DNA from: Bacteroides sp.
Lineage (GTDB): Bacteria > Bacteroidota > Bacteroidia > Bacteroidales > Bacteroidaceae
Direction: 5' to 3'
DNA length: 5,827 nucleotides
Assembly (NCBI GenBank): GCA_021204375.1
Contig: JAJPZL010000140.1
Location: 1 to 5,827, forward strand
The position numbers and the translations under genes are program-made. Below, piece by piece: positions 1 through 5,827 of this stretch; the first letter of the stretch is position 1, and every line of letters starts with the position of its first letter. A model generated the notes under the pieces. That model searched no databases, had not been told where the DNA came from, and saw only the letters and a program-made list of their open reading frames with translations.

Positions 1-152
1 ATGTTCAATAAATCAACGGACATCATGCGGATAATCATTTAAAGGAAATCCAGGGAGTACCACAACAATACAGAAATCACAAAAAGTTCCAGCACGATCC
101 AGCTGTTCGTCCTGCGCAACCTCCATATATTTTTAAAAATATGCTTTATCAT
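1..152 (-). pseudogene. MacB-like class-II ABC permease, 5' part, early stop, cut by window edge
   Basis: The ATG at 150-152 overlaps the stop of the upstream permease in an ATGA arrangement, which supports translational coupling and this start. The first 37 codons begin MIKHIFKNIWRLRR and continue into a hydrophobic segment (about residues 17-35, SWIVLELFVISVLLWYSLDF). They match the N-terminus of the intact permease at 2685-1441 (MIKHILKNIW..., ...LLELFVV...), so this is the first transmembrane helix of another class-II MacB/FtsX permease. A TAA at 39-41 stops the frame at codon 38, before any periplasmic domain. Beyond it the same frame reads MIIRMMSVDLLN, which could align with the paralogue's ...PLWFDHEN. 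The -1 frame reads LNDYPHDVR, then a TGA. Neither is a clean continuation, so an added indel is possible. The gene continues past the left window edge, so its full state is unknown. A functional 37-residue peptide is a less likely alternative. Confidence 0.7.
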
Positions 153-1090
153 AACTCTTCATTATTGAGTGCCGTTGTGATCTCTGCTCCTGCTGCCCGC
201 CAGGCAGGCATACCGGCACTTAACAGGTTAATAAGCAGGCAGAACAAAAATGCGATCCCAAAGATCCAGGGACTGAACATGGAAAGTGTCATCAAAGAGG
301 GCTCTCCGAAATTCGAAGCCAGCAACCAGTCGCTGAGCAGGAATATAGAGAGATAAGAGAGCAGAAGCCCCAGGACTCCCCACGCTAAAGAGAGAAAAAG
401 ATTCTCCCGGAGCATCCTCCACATGACCTGCCGGCGGGTTGCCCCAAATGCCTTCCGGATCCCGATCTCCGGTAAACGCTTCCTGAGTTCCGAATAAGCG
501 ATACCCGATAGATTAATACCGGGAACCAGTAAAAGGATCAGGATAACCAGGATATATTTAAGGAACACCTCTCTTGTCTCTTCCCCTACAGATTCAAACA
601 TCCGGTCTATATAGGTCTGAGGTGGAAGAAAACTCATCTCTACCTTTCCGGAGGCAGAGTTGTAGCGCGCCAGAGCAGAAGCCACCTCCTGCCTGATCCT
701 GCCAAAATCCTTTTTTTCTCTAGCCAGAATATAACACCGGTAAGCTCCGGTACACCCCTCCAGATCTCTCCCAATGTTCTGATCTATATAGTTCTTATTC
801 ACTGTATAGGGAAGCCAGATATCCGAATAACTACTCTCCGAGAGTTTATGAACGTCGGCCACCACCCCTATCACCATATACTCTATAAAATTAAAACGGA
901 TGGGCTTCCCCACAGCAGCATCCACACTCCCATACAACCTGCGGGCCGTACTCTCGCTGATTACCGCATTTCTCATTTCGCTTTGCACCATAGCTTCATC
1001 AAAAGGAGCTTCGGCCAGAAAACGGAAACGAAAAACCTGCCAGAACCCGGCATCCGTATAGAGGACCTAGGTACGGATCCGCTCTCTCCC

Positions 1091-1104
1091 CCCGGGTACC
1101 CGGG
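1091..1104. other. 14-nt perfect palindrome CCCGGGTACCCGGG
   Basis: The sequence equals its own reverse complement and lies inside the class-I permease 1425-149, 22 nt from its internal TAG. It overlaps two CCCGGG sites and one GGTACC site, with GGATCC (1075-1080) and CCTAGG (1066-1071) close by. In the restored frame it encodes part of TRVPGG, which aligns with SIPGG in the paralogue, so coding constraint explains much of it. No spacer separates the arms, so it is not a typical terminator hairpin. Confidence 0.5.
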
Positions 1105-1140
1105 TGTCCATTCTATCCTGCCCATACACTGCTGTCACAG

Positions 1141-1162
1141 CTTCGGGAGTAGTAAGCGGATA
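1141..1162 (-). repeat. 22-nt exact repeat, copy 1 (in class-I permease)
   Basis: This stretch is identical to 3669-3690. On the minus strand it encodes the YPLTTPE part of the class-I periplasmic domain in both paralogues. It is best read as a conserved coding segment left from the duplication, and could serve as a short tract for recombination between the copies. Confidence 0.8.
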
Positions 1163-1440
1163 AAATAATTCCTTAATATCCAGGGGAGAGAAATAGTACA
1201 TACTCACATGATTTTTTCCTTATTCTCTGCCCTGACCTGCGTAAAATAAAGCGTACGGCTCCGGTTTATCTCTACCCCGTTGTCTACCAGGCGAGCCCGG
1301 AACAGGATAATGATCACCATGATCATGGAGATAGCCAGTGCCGTACCCAGTATAGAAATGACACTCAGCACCTGATTCTCCCTGAAGAGGTAAAACGATT
1401 GTCTGATACCTGCAAAGTTTTTCATAGGTTTGTATATTTA

Positions 1441-2685
1441 TTACTCTTCATGCAATACCTCCGCCGGCTCCGTATTCATCGCCCGGCGGACAGGGAACCA
1501 GATACCCAGGATAAGCATACCGGTAAGCAGGGAGAATGTGATCAACTGCGTTAGCACAAAACGTCCCCAACTCAGGGGAACAGGGTCAGAAGAGACAAAC
1601 TCGGCATACTGCAGGTGATAACACACGACCATAGCCGGTAAAAAAGCCAGGATCAATAACAGAACCCCTTCGGTCATCAATAAATCCTGTATCTGGTTAC
1701 GGGTACTACCCAGTGCCAGCCGCAGACCAATTTCATGTTTCCGGTACTGGGTACGGAACCAGAATATACCCAACACACCCAGAAAAATATTGACCAGGAA
1801 AAAGAGGATCACAGCCATAAACATATTAAATGTATTCCGGCTCTCCCGTACCATATCTTCCCGTATATCCGAAAGGGGTTCTACCAGCTGCAAATAAAGG
1901 TTACCGATACGGAGCTTAGGGGTCATCTCCCGCCGGAAGTCATCCGGCAGTCCCTTATAGTCAGCCCCTTTCCTGACCCGGAAATATATTTCCGGCATAC
2001 CTCCCAGGGTGATCTTATCCTCCGGCTGAAAAAGAATAGGCAAATAGACAGCCTTTTGGTAACCGCTATAATCCATTATTTTCTGGTTCTTACACACATC
2101 TACCACCGTAGTACTATCTTCGATACTATAGATCCACACTCTTTTACCGGGTGCCGTACGACTCCTAAAAAGCTCCTCAGCCAGATCTTCCGTACAAATA
2201 ATCCCACTACCTCCCCTTTGCCCGAATATCTGCTCCGGGTCACGACCACTATAGGTTTGCACCCGGAATACCTTAAAAAAGGGAGGAGAGACCAACCGGA
2301 GATAGCATTCGGCAGACAGAGTATCATACTCCATACCAATGGTGTGGTTATTCCATGCAAACAGCGGATAATACCGAGTGTAACATACCTCTTCTACCAG
2401 CGGATGCTCTTTCAAACGCTGGATAATAAACGAAAAATCTTCTAGTATGTCAGAGGTATGTTCCGGTGCCGGATCATACAGTTCGCTTTCCACATCCAGT
2501 TTTCCCACCCCCAACTGATAGACATTCTCATGATCAAACCACAGGGGACGACGCAGATTCACCACATTAGTAGAGATATAATCGACCGAGAACCATAAGA
2601 AAATAGTTACCACAAAAAGTTCCAGTAAGATCCATACATTCCCTGCACGGGAAGTCCATATATTTTTCAGGATATGTTTTATCAT
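1441..2685 (-). CDS. MacB/FtsX-like class-II ABC transporter permease (intact)
   Basis: This 414-residue inner-membrane protein has the four-helix topology of the MacB/FtsX (type VII ABC) permeases. TM1 is at about residues 17-36, followed by a large periplasmic MacB_PCD-like domain (about 40-285). TM2 is at about 286-310, TM3 at 337-359 and TM4 at 376-398. Between TM2 and TM3, residues 311-329 (YRKHEIGLRLALGSTR) form the conserved segment that contacts the ATPase. The end PAEVLHEE is the class-II signature shared with the permease at 5827-4683. The ATG at 2683-2685 lies 3 nt after the preceding permease stop, consistent with translational coupling. MacB relatives move no substrate through the membrane core; they drive periplasmic motions that expel or mobilise peptides, lipoproteins, toxins or drugs. 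The substrate here is unknown. It is the only uninterrupted permease in the window and may pair with a class-I subunit or form homodimers. Family is secure; substrate and partner are inferred. Confidence 0.93.
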   Translation of the reverse strand: MIKHILKNIWTSRAGNVWILLELFVVTIFLWFSVDYISTNVVNLRRPLWFDHENVYQLGVGKLDVESELYDPAPEHTSDILEDFSFIIQRLKEHPLVEEVCYTRYYPLFAWNNHTIGMEYDTLSAECYLRLVSPPFFKVFRVQTYSGRDPEQIFGQRGGSGIICTEDLAEELFRSRTAPGKRVWIYSIEDSTTVVDVCKNQKIMDYSGYQKAVYLPILFQPEDKITLGGMPEIYFRVRKGADYKGLPDDFRREMTPKLRIGNLYLQLVEPLSDIREDMVRESRNTFNMFMAVILFFLVNIFLGVLGIFWFRTQYRKHEIGLRLALGSTRNQIQDLLMTEGVLLLILAFLPAMVVCYHLQYAEFVSSDPVPLSWGRFVLTQLITFSLLTGMLILGIWFPVRRAMNTEPAEVLHEE

Positions 2686-2688
2686 AGC

Positions 2689-3948
2689 TTATCGTCCATT
2701 GAGGGCATCAGTAATATGGGTTCCCGAAGCTTTCCAGGCGGGAATACCGGCACTGAGCAGATTAATTAATAAACAAAACAAAAAGGCGACCAGGAAGATC
2801 CGGGGACTGAACATAGTCAGGCTCATAGAGGCAGTTCCTCCCAGGCGGGAGGAGAGCAGCCAGTCACTCAATATCCAGATAGAAAGGTAAGAGAAGATAA
2901 GTCCCAGTACTCCCCCTATCACAGTGATAAGCAGGTTCTCTCCCAATACCTTAGTAATAATCCCACTCCGGGTAGCTCCGAAAGCTTTCCTTACCCCAAT
3001 TTCCGGAAGACGCTTTTTCATCCGGGAATGAGCCATACTGCTCAGGTTAATACTGGGCACCAAAAGTAGAATAAATATCATGATAAAGTAGGGTCCCAGA
3101 TTGGTTGCCGTTTGTCCGTGCAGGTTATGGCTCATCTGCTCCACAAAATTCTCCGGCCCCTCAATGATCAGTTCCGTATCTTCGGCAGAAGCATTATAAC
3201 GGGCCAGACCGGAAGCAATTTCCCGCTCTATTTTTTCAAAATCCGTTGCAGAATGGGCCAGCATATAACATTGTACACTTCCTACACGTCCCTTCCTGGC
3301 AGAAGAGATACTACTGTAACATTTACTGGAAGTATAAGGTACCCAGATATCCGAATAGGTATGCTCTGCAAACCTATGTACATCTTTCACTATCCCTGTC
3401 ACCGTATACTCTACATAATTGAGGAAAATCCTTTTTCCGACCGCCTCATCTGCACCACCATATAACACATGTGTAGTCGTTTCATTGATCACTACACTTT
3501 TCACTCCACTCGCTACCATCGCCTCATCGAAAGGAGAGCCAGCCAGAAAACGGAAGCAGAACATGTTCTAGAAAGCAGCATCTGTATACAGCGTACGGTA
3601 ATCTACAGATTCAGTTCCTCCAGGTATAGAAGCATGGCTCCTGCCACCTCCATAGACTGCCGTAACAACTTCGGGAGTAGTAAGCGGATAGAAAACCTCT
3701 TTTACATCCAGCACAGATAACCGGGCCATATTCATACTTCCTTTGCCGGATCTGGCGGTAGCCAGTTTCACATACAAAGAGCGGCTGCGGTTCACCTCCG
3801 GAATCGTATCTGCCGTCTTAGCCCGGAACAGGATAACCACTACCATGATCATAGCGATGGAAAGAGCGGTTCCGAGGATGGAGATTATACTCAGGAATCT
3901 ATTCTCCTGCAACAACCGGTAAGCCTGTTTACTATATAATAAACTCAT
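2689..3948 (-). pseudogene. MacB/FtsX-like class-I ABC permease interrupted by one amber codon
   Basis: One frame of 420 codons runs from the ATG at 3946-3948 to the TAA at 2689-2691, broken only by a TAG at 3568-3570 (codon 127). Codons 1-126 hold TM1 (FLSIISILGTALSIAMIMVVVILF) and the first part of the periplasmic domain, ending RTLYTDAAF. After the TAG, N-M-F-C-F-R-F-L-A-G-S-P-F-D-E-A continues in frame. The paralogue at 1425-149 reads TDAGFWQVFRFRFL here, so the stop replaces a conserved Trp (TGG to TAG needs one G-to-A change). The rest has TM2 (~286-305), EIGVRKAFGATR (~316-327), TM3 (~336-361), TM4 (~380-401) and the ending NLLSAGIPAWKASG. An ATG lies two codons past the stop, but a restarted fragment would begin inside the periplasmic domain without TM1, so its topology would be wrong. 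It starts 9 nt after the ATPase stop. A sequencing error or amber readthrough would make it intact. Confidence 0.88.
3669..3690 (-). repeat. 22-nt exact repeat, copy 2 (in class-I permease)
   Basis: This is the second copy of the stretch at 1141-1162, at the equivalent codon positions (YPLTTPE) of the paralogous class-I permease. Flanking bases differ at once on both sides, so the identity is limited to these 22 nt within more diverged coding sequence. Confidence 0.8.
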
Positions 3949-3957
3949 AAATCATAT

Positions 3958-4650
3958 CTAAATTAATAATAGTTTTTCCGATAATCGCATAACCTGCCGC
4001 CCGTCAAAGAGCCGGATAATACGGTTTGTCTCCTTAGCCTGTCGTTCGTCGTGGGTAACCATTACAATGGTACGCCCTTCCTCCTCATTCAGTTTTTTAA
4101 ACAGCCCCATTACCTCAGCACCCATCTTACTATTCAGGTTACCCGTAGGCTCATCCGCCAGAATGATCTCCGGATTACCCACCATGGCACGGGCAATGGC
4201 CACACGCTGGCACTGACCACCCGAAAGCTGGGTAGGAAAATGTTTCATACGGTGACTGAGACCTACCTTTTCCAGCATCTCCTGAGCCAAACGGCGACGC
4301 TCCGAAGCGGAGACTTTCCGATACAAAAGCGGTAGCTCCACATTGTCCAGTACATTCAGCGAATTGACTAAGTGGAAACTCTGGAAGATAAAACCCAGGG
4401 TGCGGTTCCGGAAGTGAGCCAACTCCTTATCCTTCATACCGGTAATATCCGTATCGGCAATACAGACCTGCCCCGAAGAGGGAGAATCCAGCAGGCCAAT
4501 AATATTGAGCAGGGTCGATTTACCGCAGCCCGAAGGCCCCATAATACTGACAAACTCTCCCTTATTTATAGTGAGGTTGATATTCTCCAGGGCAACCGTT
4601 TCAATGGTATCAGTCCTGTAAATCTTTGAAAGTGAATCTAATGTGATCAT
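3958..4650 (-). CDS. MacB/LolD-type ABC transporter ATP-binding protein
   Basis: This 230-residue cytoplasmic ATPase is the energy subunit of the operon's permeases. Motifs are in order: Walker A GPSGCGKST (38-46), Q-loop Gln90 in FIFQSFHL, signature LSGGQ (142-146, within LSGGQCQRVAIARAM), Walker B IILADEP (162-168, catalytic Glu167) and H-loop His200 in MVTHDERQA. The length and the NIIGLLD and NVELPLLYR stretches are typical of the MacB/LolD/FtsE group. The D-loop reads GNLNS where this family normally has GNLDS: Asn173 (AAT) stands for the usual Asp, one G-to-A step from GAT, and this could lower ATPase coupling. The frame is complete and starts at the ATG at 4648-4650, 32 nt after a permease stop, with an A/T-rich leader and no strong Shine-Dalgarno sequence. 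It ends in TAG 9 nt before the next permease. As the only ATPase seen among five permeases, it may serve several of them. Family certain; substrate unknown. Confidence 0.96.
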   Translation of the reverse strand: MITLDSLSKIYRTDTIETVALENINLTINKGEFVSIMGPSGCGKSTLLNIIGLLDSPSSGQVCIADTDITGMKDKELAHFRNRTLGFIFQSFHLVNSLNVLDNVELPLLYRKVSASERRRLAQEMLEKVGLSHRMKHFPTQLSGGQCQRVAIARAMVGNPEIILADEPTGNLNSKMGAEVMGLFKKLNEEEGRTIVMVTHDERQAKETNRIIRLFDGRQVMRLSEKLLLI

Positions 4651-4682
4651 ACTATAATTTGTTTGGTTTGATATTTATTATT
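4651..4682 (-). promoter_or_regulatory. A/T-rich leader before the ATPase gene
   Basis: This 32-nt gap, the longest in the window, reads on the minus strand as an A-rich stretch containing AAATATCAAACCAAACAAA before the ATPase ATG. It has no obvious Shine-Dalgarno sequence. A/T-rich start regions of this kind are usual in Bacteroidetes, where initiation often relies on low structure instead. I see no hairpin and no clear Bacteroidetes -33/-7 promoter pair, so it is probably only the translation-initiation region of an internal operon gene. Confidence 0.3.
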
Positions 4683-5827
4683 TTAATCTTCATGTAAGAC
4701 TTCGGCCGGAGCCATCACCGCCGCTTTCCGGGCAGGGATCCATACAGCCAAAGTGACGACTATCAACAAGATCAGAAAAGTGATCGCATTGGTGATCAGG
4801 AAACGGATAAAGAGGTTATCTACCAGGTATTGCGGCTCCCTGAATTTCAGGATAAGTGTTTGCGTCATATCCAATGACAGTAACTGATACTCCAGTACCA
4901 TGGCAGGAAGAACAACACAGGCAAGCAGGGTCATCCCCTCCAGGCAGAGAAGCCCGATCACCCCTTTCCGGGTAGATCCCACAGCCAGCCTCAGGCCAAT
5001 CTCTGCCTTCCGGGTATTTACCCGGTACCAGAAAGTACCGATCAGGCAAAGCACGACATTCACCAACAGGAAGAGAATCATGCAAAGTTGAGTCAACAGG
5101 TCACTATCCCGGTACCGGTTACTATCCGCTTCTATCCCCGGAATATAGACCAGCTCTTTCAGGTAATAATTTCCCCTGCGCAAAGAGGGAGCGATCTCTT
5201 TCATAAAAGTAGACCTGAAACTTCCCGGATAGAGATGATCCTTACCTCTTATCACAATCTTGGCAGCTTCTAAATCCCTGCGCTCCAGGATATGGGGTGT
5301 ATAATAGACCCCCAAGTAGCGTTCATGGTTAAACTTTTTAATATCATCCATGATCCCGATGATCCGCATCTCTTCAATCCCCCTGTCACCATCCGTCAAT
5401 ACGATCTTACCGACCGCAGGTTCTCCCGGGTAAAGTTTTTCAGCTACTCCACTGCTCACTACCACTACTCCCGGAAGGCTCTAATTAAAATCAGTCACCT
5501 TTGCCGGAATGCTTCAATACTCCCGGGTATGCCTGAAAACACTGAAATAATCATACCGGGGATCAAATAACACATGCTTTCCATTCGCTATCCGTGTACT
5601 ATCCTGCGATGTATTGTTCCTGAACATTCCACTATTTTTTCCAGGCACAGAGTAAAGGGAAACTCCTGCTGCCTCCACCAGCGGATGATCGTTCAACAAA
5701 TCCACTAGATAGATAAAATTATCATATTTTATTTCCGGATCCTCCTCCCCCTGGGCAAAATCCGGATGATCCTGCGGAAGTTCGCCCAACTCCACCTGCC
5801 AGGTATAACTCAATTGCTGATGATTTG
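4683..5827 (-). pseudogene. MacB/FtsX-like class-II ABC permease, 5'-incomplete, with two in-frame stops
   Basis: The frame is open to the right edge, so the start and TM1 lie outside the window. The first visible residues (NHQQLSYTWQVELGE) match residues about 51-65 of the intact class-II permease (DHENVYQLGVG). Reading continues through NDHPLVEAAGVSLYSVPGK and YDYFSVFRHTREY to a TGA at 5514-5516, then SIPAKVTDFN to a TAG at 5481-5483, and then in the same frame SLPGVVVVSSGVAEKLYPGEPAVGK. The downstream 260 residues carry the rest of the periplasmic domain, TM2 (~123-146 of this piece), the coupling segment KAEIGLRLAVGSTR (~154-166), TM3 (~174-196), TM4 (~219-243) and the class-II ending APAEVLHED. 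No indel is needed, so two point changes would restore the frame. The original residues at the two stops are uncertain because the paralogue is diverged and gapped there. The gene lies 32 nt upstream of the ATPase in the same direction and is probably co-transcribed. Confidence 0.85.

Larger units (their letters stand above)
149..1425 (-). pseudogene. MacB/FtsX-like class-I ABC permease, frameshifted and with an in-frame amber stop
   Basis: The gene spans about 425 codons, the usual size for Bacteroidetes MacB_PCD + FtsX permeases, but lies in three open pieces. Codons 1-73 from the ATG at 1423-1425 hold TM1 (VLSVISILGTALAISMIMVI) and then NRSRTLYFTQ, and end at a TGA (1204-1206). The -1 frame then aligns without gaps to the paralogue at 3948-2689, through GKNHVSM and YPLTTPEAVTAVYG, so reading must shift near the A6 run at 1212-1217. 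That frame meets a TAG at 1067-1069, then continues VLYTDAGFWQVFRFRFL to the end. The last 280 residues carry the rest of the periplasmic domain, TM2 (~143-166 of this piece), the cytoplasmic EIGIRKAFGATRRQV coupling segment, TM3 (~197-219), TM4 (~243-262), and the class-I ending NLLSAGMPAWRAAGAEITTALN. It starts 15 nt after the intact permease stop. Homology is clear; whether the lesions are biological or sequencing errors cannot be told here. Confidence 0.85.
1..3948 (-). repeat. Diverged tandem duplication of a class-I/class-II permease pair
   Basis: Two consecutive modules have the same order. Module 1 is the class-I gene 3948-2689 plus the class-II gene 2685-1441. Module 2 is the class-I gene 1425-149 plus the class-II start 152-1. 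The class-I members align almost without gaps over most of their length (shared SISILGTAL-type TM1, YPLTTPE, TDAxF, RKAFGATR, FLFCLLINLLSAG). The class-II members share MIKHI(L/F)KNIW and LELFV. Module 1 starts and module 2 starts are 2,523 nt apart. The copies differ at many residues, so the duplication is old or the modules were acquired separately. Confidence 0.75.

Noticed and set aside
1091..1104. Palindrome as a terminator or regulator binding site
   Set aside because: It lies inside a coding frame, has no loop or T-run, and encodes residues that align with the paralogue.
1735..2445. A 236-codon open frame on the plus strand, opposite the intact permease
   Set aside because: It is antisense to a well-supported MacB/FtsX permease, has low-complexity His/Arg/Pro-rich content typical of shadow frames, and shows no domain.
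3562..3570. Deliberately split permease made by stop-restart (TAG AAC ATG)
   Set aside because: The second piece would start inside the periplasmic domain without TM1, so it would lack correct topology; the stop also sits on a conserved Trp column.
1067..5483. Genome-wide amber recoding (TAG as a sense codon), suggested by three internal TAG codons
   Set aside because: Internal TGA and TAA stops and a frameshift are also present, and the ATPase itself ends at TAG at the expected family length. Simple decay or sequence error explains all lesions.
1..5827. Mobile element or insertion sequence as the cause of gene disruption
   Set aside because: All lesions are stop codons or a small indel. 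No transposase, terminal inverted repeats or target-site duplications are visible.
1..5827. Adaptor (HlyD/MFP), TolC-like protein, two-component regulator, tRNA, rRNA or CRISPR array
   Set aside because: These were looked for because MacB-type systems often sit near such genes, but the window is filled by the ATPase and permeases and shows none of them.

Overview
The window is one stretch of a MacB/FtsX-type ABC transporter operon, transcribed entirely on the minus strand (right to left). The likely source is a Bacteroidales bacterium (Bacteroides/Parabacteroides-like). This rests on the separate roughly 230-residue MacB/LolD-type ATPase, the run of about 410-residue MacB_PCD + FtsX permeases, the LSGGQCQRV signature, A/T-rich start regions without clear Shine-Dalgarno sequences, and moderate GC. 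Genus cannot be decided from the sequence alone.

In transcription order the layout is: (1) a 5'-incomplete class-II permease with two in-frame stops (5827-4683); (2) an intact ATPase (4650-3958); (3) a class-I permease with one in-frame amber stop (3948-2689); (4) an intact 414-residue class-II permease (2685-1441); (5) a class-I permease with a frameshift and an amber stop (1425-149); (6) the start of another class-II permease, stopped at codon 38 and cut by the window edge (152-1). Spacings are 32, 9, 3 and 15 nt, then a 4-nt ATGA overlap. No stretch over 300 bases lacks a gene.

Two permease classes alternate. Class I starts near (R/L)ENxxLSxISILGTAL and ends in NLLSAGxPAWxAxGxxITxALN. Class II starts MIKHI(L/F)KNIW and ends in PAEVLHE(D/E). 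The order II-ATPase-I-II-I-II looks like a class I/class II pair duplicated in tandem and then diverged. By analogy with MacB, one class I and one class II subunit may pair at the inner membrane, with the ATPase driving long-range motion of their periplasmic domains. A periplasmic adaptor (HlyD/MFP) and a TolC-like outer membrane protein would be expected nearby, but none is in the window.

The most notable feature is decay: four of the five permease frames are broken, while the ATPase and one permease remain open. The ATPase also has Asn in place of the usual D-loop Asp. I see either a degrading paralogous transporter array or an assembly with sequence errors. I found no previously undescribed system, RNA gene, CRISPR array or mobile element.
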